From NCBI RefSeq assembly GCF_022458985.1, contig NC_061789.1, positions 11,872,175 through 11,936,174 on the forward strand: a stretch of DNA of 64,000 nucleotides, written 5' to 3'. This document shows, piece after piece, positions 42,465 to 53,675 of this stretch (the stretch's first letter is position 1; each line of letters opens with the position of its first letter). The stretch comes from Mugil cephalus. Taxonomy: Eukaryota; Chordata; Actinopteri; Mugiliformes; Mugilidae. The position numbers were made by a program, and so were the translations under genes. Below the pieces are notes generated by a model. It was not told where the DNA came from. It ran no database searches and saw nothing but the letters and a program-made list of their open reading frames with translations.

Positions 42465-45400
42465 TCAGGCCGCGGACAGACAGGCCTGGCGGACGCTCTG
42501 AGCCCAGGTGTTGAGGAGCTCCGTCACCGAGTGTTTGTCTGGCAGCTGCAGCAGTTTGGACGTCATGTTTCTGTGGACCGTCTGCAGGAAGCTGTTCGCA
42601 CCTAAGGGACACGCACACGTTTTACAACACAGTTAAAAACTACCCGAAAACACGCATTATCACGTGAAGGCCACGGTTAATTAATTCTAAAGTGTTTTCC
42701 AGTCGTCGGAAGGCGTGCAGCTCATCTGCCAATCAAAATGATCTGATTATCTTCAGGTTTATTTTACTGGTGTATAAACACCTACAGGTTGCTTGGTTAC
42801 CACAGCGTGAAGAGTGATCAAGTCAAGAAGGTGCTGCCTTTTAATCAGCGTCATTATTGATTGTTTAACTACACTTTGATGAGTTTTTATTTGGGGCAAT
42901 AAGTTGCTTTAACACGAACAGCTATTCATCCAGTTAAAAGAAGAGTTGACCTGTTGCACGTTTTTGCTGCTTCAGTCTGAAACCGACAGACATATTTTAT
43001 AGTGAACTATAATTGATGCGTTTGACTTTTTTTTTTAAAATATATACGGAGCAGCGAATCCGAGTCAGAGTGAACTCGGCAAAGCGGACGTTTCTCACCG
43101 TATTGCTCTCCGTCGTCGGCCCAGTACGGACTCTGATCGGGATAATCAGCAGGGACGCTGAGCTGCAGAGGAGGGACACTGGGCAGGTTTTTATCGTCTG
43201 AAACGGAAAAGAAAATGACATTTCAGCACCCCGCTGTCACGCTCTTACTCCGACTAGTTCAGCAGAGAAACATTTATTTAGAAAAACTGGAACATCACAC
43301 ACATACTTGCTCCTTTCCACTGTTGTTAGTTTAAGCATTTAATCTATTTATAGCATCGCTACATAATTAACAGGTGGTAAACTAGAAGCTATACTTAATA
43401 CGCTTATTTGTGCCTAATTAACTTTACTTGCAGGAAACATGTTGACAATTGTCTATAATCATTATCAATCAATGTGTATCGGCCGGAGCTCTGCAGCCTC
43501 ACCTAGTTTGCAGACAAGGTGCACGGTGCCGTTGTTGCTGCAGAACGAGGGGTCCAGGTTGACCAGGAACTTGACATCAAGGCGAGCCACCTCTCCCTGC
43601 AGGATGTTGGGGATGGTCTGCCGCTCGTCGTCCTCGTGCTTCCTCTTCCTGCCGGAAACGTTGGGGCCCCTGGACGAGGAGGAGGAGATCGGTCCATTAA
43701 AACCGCAGAGAAAGCAAACAGCCTGCACACAATGTGAGGAAATACCTACGTGATGGGCGGCCCGTGGATGGCGCTCATGGCGGGGGCGAAGGTTCGGTAC
43801 AGGGAGTGGTTGAAGACCGGGGAGCGGATGTTGGCCATGACGGCGTCCAGCAGCGGTTGGCACAGATACTGCTGCTTGGTGGGGACTGGAGGGGGCGGGG
43901 GCGTCGGCTGAAACGACACGACGCTCGTTTAAAAGACGCCTTGACCCGAGACAACGGCTCTTTAAATAATATGAAATGTTTAAAAAGAAGCCCGAGGAAA
44001 CGGGAGAAACGTTTACCACGGCCATGTCGTTCTTTAGCTTCTCTAAAGCAATTTCACATTTCTGCAGAGTCTTCAGAGGACACCTGCAGGACAGAGGGCG
44101 GACACAGAAATGATGCTGATCCTTGACGCTGCACTGTGTTCACGAAAGCTTATGTTTGCTTCTTTTTTAACTTACTTGATGTGTGTTGTTGTGACTATGT
44201 GAAGCCTTACATGACAGAATAAGTGCGGAGAGGACGGGTTTTTACCTGGTGTTTGGATCAGTCAGGATGTTCAGAAGACTCTTCATTTTACTAAGGTCCT
44301 TCTTCCTGTCTGAAAACAAAACATCTGTTTTTATCCAAAAACTCTCACTGGGTCGCATCATTGATCCTCAATACTTTTAGTCAGTTATATAATAATAACT
44401 ACACACAAAAGATAGAAAAGATCGTGACTTGCTTATGTGTGACCATCTACCTCAGAGAACGACAGTTTGTTTGTATAAAATCATTCACAAATAAGTACAG
44501 TAAGGACGCTGGTTGATGTATGATCTCTGTGAGAAGAAGCCATGTGAGCAGGATGCAGGACCCACCTTCATTTTTGTCTATCTTGTTGATCATCCGGCGC
44601 AGCGGCTCAATGTATTTGGAGAGCTGTTTGAGTTTCTCCATGTACTGCTGGTCCTCCAGAGAAGAGGCTCCAGCCGGACTCATGACGGAGTTGGGGTTAC
44701 CTGAGGGCAGCAGGAGGAGGGAGGAAGTGATGTAATATTACTGGCCCAATACCAGAGTCATGTTGGTGTGTTACGTGGAGTGTTACCTGGTGTGTTGTTA
44801 GTGTGTTACCTAGAGTTTTGTTGGTGTGTTACCTGGAGTGTTGTTGGTGTGTTACCTAGAGTGTTGTTGGTGTGTTACCTGGAGTGTTGTTAGTGTGTTA
44901 CATGGAGTGTTGTTAGTGTGTTACCTAGAGTGTTGTTGGTGTGTTACCTGGAGTGTTTTTGGTGTGTTACCTAGAGCGTTGTTGTTGTGTTACCTGGAGT
45001 TTTGTTGGTGTGTTACCTGGAGTGTTGTTGGTGTGTTACCTGGAGTTTTGTTGGTGTGTTACCTAGAGTGTTGTTGGTGTGTTACCTAGAGTTTTGTTGG
45101 TGTGTTTTACCTGGAGTGTTGTTGGTGTGTTTTACCTGGAGTGTTGTTGGTGTGTTACCTGGAGTTTTGTTGGTGTGTTACCTAGAGTGTTGTTGGTGTG
45201 TTACCTAGAGTTTTGTTAGTGTGTTACCTGGAGTTTTGTTGGTGCGTTACCTAGAGTGTTGTTGGTGTGTTACCTGGAGTTTTGTTGGTGTGTTACCTGG
45301 AGTGTTTTTGGTGTGTTACCTAGAGTGTTGTTGGTGTGTTTTACCTGGAGTGTTGTTGGTGTGTTACCTGGAGTTTTGTTGGTGTGTTACCTTGAGTGTT

Positions 45401-47788
45401 GTTGGTGTGTTTTACCTGGAGTGTTTTTGGTGTGTTACCTAGAGCGTTGTTGGTGTGTTACCTGAAGTGTTGTTGGTGTGTTACCTAGAGTGTTGCTGGT
45501 GTGTTACCTGAAGTGTTGTTGGTGTGTTTTACCTGGAGTGTTGTTGGTGTGTTACCTAGAGTGTTGTTGGAGTGTTACCTGGAGTTTTGTTGGTGTGGTA
45601 CCTAGAGTGTTGTTGGTGTGTTACCTAGAGTGTTGTTGGTGTGTTACCTGGAGCTTTGTTGGTGTGTTACCTAGAGTGTTGTTGGTGTGTTACCTGGAGT
45701 GTTGTTGGTGTGTTACCTGGAGTGTTGTTGGTGTGTTACCTGTAATATTACTGCCCCAATACTGGAGTATTGTTGGTGTGTTACGTGGGGTGTTACCTTG
45801 TGTGTTGTTAGTGTGTTACGTGGAGTGTTGTTGGTGTGTTACCTGGAGTTTTGTTGGTGTGTTACCTAGAGTGTTGTTGGTGTGTTACCTAGAGTGTTGT
45901 TGGTGTGTTACCTGGAGTGTTGTTGGTGTGTTACCTGGAGTTTTGTTGGTGTGTTACCTTGAGTGTTGTTGGTGTGTTACCTTCAGTGTTGTTGGTGTGT
46001 CACAAGGGGTTTTGTTGGTGTGTTACCTAGAGTGTTGTTGATGTGTTACCTGGAGTGATATCTGGTGTGTTACCTGGTGTGTTACATAGTGTTACTTGGA
46101 GCGTTACCTGGAATGCTGTTGGTGTGTTATAGGGAATGTTGTTGCTGTGTTGTTATTGTGTTACGTGGAGCGTTGCTGTTGTGTTACCTGGTGTGTTGAG
46201 CGGCCCAGGTGAGGGGACTCCATAGTTCTGGGGGGTCCTGGAGTTGGCGGGGCTCGGTGAGGGCTGGGGAGACGGGCTGGGCTGAAAGCCTCCTGGAGAG
46301 GGAGTGGGACCAGAGCTGGCGAGAGAAGGCATCAGATAGTTTAAACATCTGGTGGACGGTGAGGACAATTTACCAGACAGAAGGAGTCAATACTGGTTGC
46401 CAAGAGAGGGATCAGGTCTGTCGTACCTGGCTGAGTTGGGCTGTGAGGTGGGGGGTTGTGGTGACGGCTGAGGAGGAGGCAGCATCGACTGTGGCGTCTG
46501 GACCTGACCAGGTGAGGGTGAGGACATCATCGCATGTTGCACCTGCGAGGAAGGAAAATGAGCCAATCAGAGGCAGAGCACAGACCATCTACTGCCCCTG
46601 TGAGGGCAGGCAGGAGATTTTCAGTCTGGATTTTGTACAAAGCATAATCAAATGCTTCTTCACGGCAGAAAATCTCACTAACAAAAATCTGCGTTAAACT
46701 CTCCTGACTGCTACGGTGTCTTATAAAAGCACACAGGACAACGCGATGAAAAGCTGCTGACAGACAGAAGCAGAGCGTGGACAGGTGGAGGTCAGACTGG
46801 AAGTCAGTACCTGCTGTGGCATCGCCTGTCCTCCGACCACAGCAGCAGCAACGTTTGGAGTAGGTATAGAAGCGTTCGGGGCAGCTCGAGGCAGCCGGGC
46901 CGGAATCTGTATCAGAGAATCAGGACGTACCAGCTTCAGACGAGGACACACAGCACAAGAGGACACAAGAGGACAAGTGAGCAGAGAGGACGCAGACAGA
47001 CACCGCAGAACACACCTGGATTCATTAAGCTACGACACTCGAGGCTTTCTGTTTTTTTCAGTTCGAGGACGTACATCATTTAGTGATGGAAAACCAGCAG
47101 AGATGATTTAACCTGTAAAAATCATTTATTTGGGATTTTTTTCGGGAATAATCGTTTCCAAACAGTCGAGTAGTTCAGGAGAGGAACTAAGGATTTAAGA
47201 ATGAGTTCTGCATGTTGGTTTTCATAATGCTGAACGTTTGCACTTTGCACTGTCACGGTGTCGATTGTTTTATTATTTACGATGACTGGTTAATCTGAAT
47301 TATCTCACAGTCGTATTTTTAAGGGCTGGAAAAAGGAAATATTACTCTAAACGACTCTGAGTCTCTAAATATGTGTGTTACAAACACGTCTTATATTTGG
47401 ATCCATACAGTAAAAGAGGAGATAAAGATCCTTTTAAATCTGTGTGTCACCAATGAGACATTTACAGAAATAAGTGGAAAATTATATGACTTTAATATTT
47501 CGCATCACTTTATTATTTAATATTATTTAAGAAAGATGTTGTTGATTGACAGAATGACCTCCACATGGTTAATTATCTGCTGCTCAACCTGGGAACTGAG
47601 CAGCGACGTCGTGTGACTTGATTTCGAGCTGACGCACATGAAGCACCTGGGCCTGTGGCCGTCTCACCTGTCCAGGTACAGCGCCGGCAGCTGCAGCGGC
47701 TGCATTGAGCTGTGCCTGGGCGGCGGCCTGCTGCGCTGCTTGCTGCGCCTGTTGCTGCTGCAGGACTGCACGAGCCTGCTCGCACACA

Positions 47789-47834
<46 letters not shown>

Positions 47835-50800
47835 GGCAAAGCATGCAAGCAGAGGGAAAGGTGAGGATGTGCGTCGGTCTCTGAACTAGTAACAAGTGGC
47901 TCTGTGCTGCCAAGAATCAGAAAAAGCAAAAGGCTGAGTCGCAGTGACATTTTTTACTAAATGAGACACATTGGGAAAAAAAAGCACTATCTTGATCACA
48001 AAGCTAACTCTGAGTCAGACCTCAACCTTCTTGTTGGTTTGGTTTATCACTTCCTTTCATCCATGCAATCTCCTGAGGGTGTTTCACTGGATCCAGATCA
48101 GCTACATAGGGAGGACCAGTTTGTCTCTGAGGCCTTATAAAAATCATCTCAACCTTCTGCTGCCCAGCGTTACAGAGCCTGGGTCCATGGTTTTCTGCTG
48201 TAGGAGTCCTTCCACCTCCAAGCTGTTGAGCCTGAGATACAGTTGTTTCTTCTCCACCAGTTCAGAGGCCCATTCTGAATCAGCTCCTCTTCATAATGAG
48301 GTGACATCTTTACCGGCACTGCTACAGTATCTCCTTCTCCTTCTCAAACATCTTCTAAGAGTCTCTACTGAGCTGCTGTTAATGGTTAATGGTAATGTCA
48401 ATGGATCAGTTTATGTTCAGGTCACTTCCCGTTGGAGCTGCTGGTCTTTGAGGGCTGCTGAGGCTTCAACACTTGGTGTGAGGTGAGCGACCAGATGCCT
48501 CCCAGCTGCCGTGGTGTGGACAGGCCGACTCTTGTTTTAGCGCTCCCCCGATGCGTAACTGCAGAGTGAGTCCGGTGCAAAATAACTCCAGTAATCTTCT
48601 TCTCTGAGACGGATCCCTGGTCAACACGTGTGAACGCAAGATCTAGTCCAGAAATGTGCTGTCGCTGTCACGCAAGCATCCGTCGTCTGTGACGTCCACA
48701 TGTGCCCAATACTTACACACTCATCTTAAACCTATAGTCCAAAGTCAACTGAACACCTGCTACAGTTATACATAATACATTGTGGAGATATTTGTAACTA
48801 ATTTTAGTTCTATATGGTGCACAGAAGAGCAGAAACACGGTACTAATCAGAGTTACAGAGTCTCTGACCATTCAAAAAGGCACTCACACTTAAAAGCTGC
48901 ACATAATTCAAACATGGAAACTGTGCAATAACGTCTTGTCTCACCTGGAAAGCGTAATTATTCAATGCCGGCTGCTTCTGCTGCTGCTGCTGCTGGCTGA
49001 GTTGGTTGGAAACATGCTGGGCCGATGACATTTGTCCGGCTAGAGACTGAGGCACCAAGCCGGGAAGCTGCTGCTGCTGCGAGTGTGGAGCCATCTGACC
49101 CTGAGGCTGAGCCTGAACCTGTTGCTGCTGCACTTGCACCATGTGGTGAAGGGACTGGGCCTGTGTCTGAGCCTGAGCCTGGGCCTGAGCCTGAGCTTGG
49201 GCTTGGGCCTGAGCTTGGGCCTGAGCCTGAGCCTGGGCTTGAGCTTGCGCTTGAGCTTGAGCCTGAGCTTGAGCCTGTGCTTGGGCCTGTGCTTGAGCCT
49301 GAGCTTGGGCCTGTGCTTGAGCTTGTGCCTGGGCCTGAGCTTGAGCTTGAGCTTGAGCTTGTGCCTGGGCCTGAGCTTGAGCCTGAGCTTGGGCCTGAGC
49401 TTGAGCCTGAGCCTGTGCTTGGGCCTGCGCTTGTGCTTGAGCTTGAGCTTGAGCCTGAGCCTGGGCCTGAGCTTGAGCTTGGGCCTGAGCCTGAACATGT
49501 TGAAGGTGCAGCATCCTTGTCTGGTGCATCTGCAGGCACAGAAAGCAAAGTCTGAATTAGATTCAACTGTGCTGAGTACAACAACGGAACCAATGAAATC
49601 CAGTCAGCATCTAACTGAACATCCAACAGGATCAATGGGGAAGAAGTTCTTCCTGCGTCTACTGATGAGGGAACAGAAGTGTAACAAGGGTTATCCATCA
49701 GAGAGACAGAACTCGGACTCTCTAACCCACATCCAGGATGTTCACAAAGCTCAACATTTTGTGACACTTTTTGGGTAAACAGTGTGTCAGCAGTTCAATG
49801 GCATGGCACCTGGTTCGGCTGCTGCTGGTTCTGGGCCTGCTGCTGCTGGTGGTTCTGGTGCTGCTGCTGGAGCTGCTGGTTCTGGTGGTGCTGCTGCAGC
49901 TGCTGCGCCCTCAGCTGCTGCTGCTGCTGCTGCACCTGAAACTGTTGCTGCATGGCAGTCTGCTGCTGTTGCTGCTGCTGGAACTGCTGGAACTGCTGCT
50001 GCTGCACCATCTGCTGCATGGGCATCTGGCCTGGACCCCCTACTGCAGAAACAGACAGGAGCTGAAGGACTCACCGAGCTTTACCACACAGAACCAGCCT
50101 GAAAAAAGCCTCTGGAGTTTCAAACATGCCAAAGCAGAGGCTGAAAATTAAACCAACTCTGACGCCAAAATGTTGTCATTCAGACGCAGCCGGCACCCGC
50201 GGAAGATGTGCATTTACAGCAAACACACCACATGGAGGAAACACACTCACTGGCTTGTGGGTTTCCAGCCACCCCTGCCATGGCATGCTGGCCCATCTGC
50301 ATCTGCCCCATGGCCCCCATGCCACCTACTGGAGCCCCGGTGGGGCGGGGCCCCATGCCAATGGTGCCCGGGCCCCCTCCAACCCCTGTCAGGTTAGTCA
50401 GGGCATTCATGGGATCTAGCAGAAGGGTAGACAACAGACATATATTACGCAGCTCCAACATGCACAGCAAGAAATCATGAACGCCAAGACTTTGGTAGTG
50501 ACAGATCCAGCAGAGGACAGAACACAGCAAAGGAAATCAAAATAAAAAAAAAGAAGAGCGAACGGGGACAAAACGTCGACTCACCTGGACCTCCCAGAGC
50601 CTTCTTATCTGGAAAGAAGACACAGCAGTCAATAACACTGGTCCCGAGTACACTTAAAATGCAGCACAATCAACAAAACGCTGGATGAGGGGGAAATTAT
50701 ATGATATGATAAAATGGTATATTTGTTATTTATACCGTCGGACTGAGAGAATTAACTTACGGATGTCTCTGAAGTGAATGATCAGTCTCGCCACCAGAGA

Positions 50801-52303
50801 TAAATAATCCTCCTGGAAAAGAGAGAATGTACACGTACAACTCCCTGTTGTCAATTTGTCTGTATCAATTACTTTTTAATATCATAACCATATAATAATG
50901 ATAATAACAACATGACCTGGACGTCTGTTTTGCCGTGTACAAAACAGACGTCTGGCCCAGAGCCCTGAACTTTTGAAGGGTGAAGCTCAGTCAACAAAGC
51001 TCAGTCCAGGTAGAGACTGACAATATCCAACAATAAACAACTGATCAGATGGTTACGAGTGGCTTAGTTTTCTATGAGAAAGACTTCTTAAAGCATTTTT
51101 GACCATCCATCAGTCCGTTTACATTCATCTTCGCTGCAGTCGGTACTCACTCTAGTTTTGGCTTTGACATAAACGTGGTTTTCCATGTCGGTGCTGGACT
51201 TGTGCGTGGTGTTCGCGTTTCCAGCTTTTCTCATCGCTTCTTCACTGGAGGAAAACACACAAGTCACAAGCATTATTTTTTTTTTTTTTTGCACACGTTT
51301 TACAGTAGCGTCAACGCCTGACTTGCATTTTTCTCTTTAATTTCTGTGCAGGATTTTAATTGTCAACAATATAGCACAGTTTCCATCTAATTTCATATAA
51401 ACGACTTGACAGTTTTAGCTTCTGAAGAATGAATGTAACTGTACAAATCAATATCTTCCCTTTGGGTTTTTGGAGAGTTAGCCTGCTAATCATTTTCTGA
51501 TCTTCTGTGGCCAAAAATAAATCAATAACTGATAATTACTGATCATGGACATAAATTTCTATAAACACACGAGCACAAAAACGTTAAATAACGCAACGGA
51601 TCAAAATAACTAAACAACATTTGTGTAATTCGTCTTGTACAATTCATCTATGCCACATACACATAAATTGTAGAAATAAACGTGATTACAGAAAACACAA
51701 TTACGTTTGTAAAATGTGCTTTTTCTCAGCAATAAACTGGAATCGTGTATATGAGATGCATAATTATTAGGCATATAACTAAATCTGAAGTTAGCATGTA
51801 AAACATCCTTAGAGAGTGAGAATGAAACCAGACTTATAACGTTACCTCGTTTTATATAAACTTTTATTGCGAAACAATGATGTCTCTTATAGATACAGCG
51901 ATGACAACATGTATTAAAATATAATTACGGAGACGCCAATCAACCAAAACGAACGCTAACTCTAACGGCATTTTGAACTGATTAGCACTAGCAACTAAAA
52001 AAAGAAAGTTGACAGAAGAGTTATTTTTAACACTTGGTCCCGGTCGATTTATAACCTAGATGGGGACTTTTCGTGCCATATGTTATGTCCCGTTTACGGG
52101 CTCGTGTCAAGTTTTTTGACAACTTGTTCTGAAATTTCTCTCCCAGTCGAGCTAGCGTTAGCCTAGCTCCCGAGGCTAACGGACACCGACAGTGATTTTG
52201 CTTCTAACAATGAACAATGAACTAAGGTTTCTCACATCTGAGCCACGACTTTTTGTCGGAACTGTGGGCTCCTCCAGTCGCTGTCCGAACCGGGGACATC
52301 CAT
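42465..52303 (-). CDS. med15: Mediator complex subunit 15, 18 exons
   Basis: MED15 (ARC105) is a Mediator tail subunit that receives activators, including SREBP and SMAD factors in animals. Exons: 52303-52236, 51244-51151, 50812-50761, 50608-50585, 50415-50251, 50042-49810, 49529-48945, 47775-47668, 46906-46811, 46542-46427, 46315-46188, 44700-44566, 44309-44246, 44083-44017, 43907-43750, 43669-43503, 43197-43099 and 42601-42465. Phases agree; the product is about 831 residues. The N-terminal KIX domain is clear: [32 protein letters not shown] and [15 protein letters not shown]. The middle is Gln-rich (exons 6-10), including 54 Gln-Ala dipeptides in exon 7. The conserved C-terminal half shows [48 protein letters not shown] and the end [17 protein letters not shown]. 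Odd points: intron 11 is almost entirely minisatellite, and exon 8 follows a (TG)n run. Confidence 0.96.
44731..46187. repeat. 23-bp minisatellite filling med15 intron 11
   Basis: The plus-strand unit is about GTTGTTGGTGTGTTACCTGG plus AGT, repeated some 55-60 times with variants (CTGG/CTAG, GTG/GTT, GTGTTACC/GTGTTTTACC). The array occupies nearly the whole intron between exon 11 and exon 12 and runs right up to the exon 11 donor. Read in the gene's sense, each unit contains CCAGGTAACAC or CTAGGTAACAC, which looks like a 5' splice site. A 90-base segment with the non-repeat sequence TGTAATATTACTG occurs at 44731 and again at 45741. Confidence 0.93.
47791..47832. repeat. (CA)21 directly upstream of the med15 exon 8 acceptor
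   Basis: On the transcribed sense this is (TG)21, ending about 15 nt before the AG that starts exon 8 (47775). The repeat occupies the place where a pyrimidine tract would normally lie. Confidence 0.9.
49170..49493 (-). repeat. Coding hexanucleotide tract for 54 Gln-Ala dipeptides in med15 exon 7
   Basis: CAG/CAA-GCT/GCC/GCA hexamers on the minus strand are uninterrupted in frame between HLQHV and QTQAQSLHH. Synonymous interruptions (CAA for CAG, GCC/GCA for GCT) are scattered throughout. Most teleost and mammalian MED15 proteins carry polyQ here; a pure QA run this long is unusual to my knowledge. Confidence 0.95.
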
Positions 52304-52480
52304 GGCAGAGATTGTGTTTTTTTTGTGTTTTTTTTTTTTTTTTTTTGGAGGATTTTAGTTGAAAGAGTTGAATGTTTTCCCTCTGCTCTTCCTTCTTCCG
52401 CTCAGAGGATAATGGCGGCGGTTGCTGAGCAGGTAACAGACGCTACCGCCTCCTGCCGGACGGAGCGGCAACAACACGCT
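52304..52480 (-). promoter_or_regulatory. med15 5' UTR and proximal promoter
   Basis: Upstream of the med15 ATG (52303) is a T-run (plus strand), then a GC-richer block with a YY1-like GCCGCCATTAT on the minus strand at about 52410-52420. On the plus strand the same block reads ATGGCGGCGG...GAGCAG/GTAACA, which looks like a tiny first exon with a donor. Whether a divergent transcript exists is unknown. A diverged copy of this block lies at about 54490-54560. Confidence 0.5.
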
Positions 52481-52789
52481 GCAGCAACAGCAGCAGCACT
52501 CAGTCAACGGACGTCCCCATGGACCCCAAGGGAAGGCCCCCCGGACCAAATGTTGTGAATGTATTTTGCGTCTCCAAATCCATTTAAAAAGGCAACGGGA
52601 CTTCTAAAGTTCAGAGAAGGTGAGCATCTTATTCAGTTCTAAGGGACGAGTGGGAAGTTGAAGTTTACATAGGAAACTCTGTGGGTGTAATCTGGTGGTT
52701 ACTGGAACAAAGGGTTGACGAATTAGAGGAGACGATCTTATAATCACTGTACTAGAGACGAAACATTAAAGCTAAACCAACAAGGTGAG

Positions 52790-53470
52790 GATGTGCCATC
52801 TGAGGAGCTGTTGATCAATTCCTGTCAAGTAAAAACATTCATCTGCCGCACTCTTCCACCACCAAGGGCACAACTGAGGTTCAGGAGGACAGAGCACGCT
52901 TCTCTGCTTATGCGAGGGGAGGTGGTCGAGCATGTCAGGGACATCAAATTCCTGGGCATCCACATCACATCTGACCTGGTCTGTGAACACAGCACATCTG
53001 GTGAAGCAGGCCCACATCAGCTGTACCCTTCCTGGCTGAGAGTCTGAAGCTTCAGGCATGTTTCCTAAGTTAGGTTCCTTGTTTTAGCCATTTTTGTCTG
53101 TGAAGAACTTTCAAATGTAGTGGCTCTATATAGACACAACACAACAGAAAAAATTGGATCCCTGGAACAAATTTTCTTATGTGTTTTTATGGAACCAATC
53201 AATTGTAAGTTTTTAATGGCTGTTTTAGGTTTTCTTCAGTATTTTGACTGAACTAAAAGCAGTGATAACAGTGATTCTTAATTCAATATTTCACAAATGC
53301 ATGGGATGTCCGAAAACTTATTTCTACCACTTTTGTACTTTATTATATAGTGTCTTCTACTGTTTTATATTTGCAGTGTTTCAACCAGGAGCTACCATTC
53401 AAAAAGTTCATTATGTACACACATAATGACAATAAATGATTCTTAAATCTTGAGTGTAACAGACAAAAAC
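52790..53470 (+). mobile_element. Degenerate LINE-type 3' fragment
   Basis: A short frame reads IKFLGIHITSDLVCEHSTS. This resembles the motif downstream of the reverse transcriptase in fish non-LTR elements (FKFLGVHITSDLxWxxNT). It is frameshifted and short. The tail near 53430 (TGACAATAAATGATTC) looks like a LINE 3' end. Family not assigned. Confidence 0.5.
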
Positions 53471-53675
53471 AAACAGCTCTACCCAATCATTTCATTAAGG
53501 ACAATAAGGTGATTAAAAACACGAATAAAATGTCAAATTAATTTAATTCATTTTTTGTAAATATTCAGGGCCTCTGCAGATTTCAACAAGTCAAATTTAA
53601 GACTTTTTAAGACTTTTTTAAGACCATAATGAATACATTTTAAGACCCATTTCATATAGATAGGTTTGGATTAGA

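Noticed and set aside
45478-46041. 187-codon plus-strand frame rich in Leu/Val/Cys that looks like membrane helices
   Set aside because: It is the translation of the intronic 23-bp minisatellite, antisense to med15, with no start context or family.
44756-46187. CRISPR-like regular repeats
   Set aside because: There are no unique spacers; units are contiguous and degenerate, in a vertebrate intron.
49025-49778. Long plus-strand and alternative minus-strand frames (up to 269 codons) over the Gln-Ala tract
   Set aside because: These are shadows of a stop-free coding hexamer repeat; the med15 frame alone has flanking conserved sequence and splice sites.
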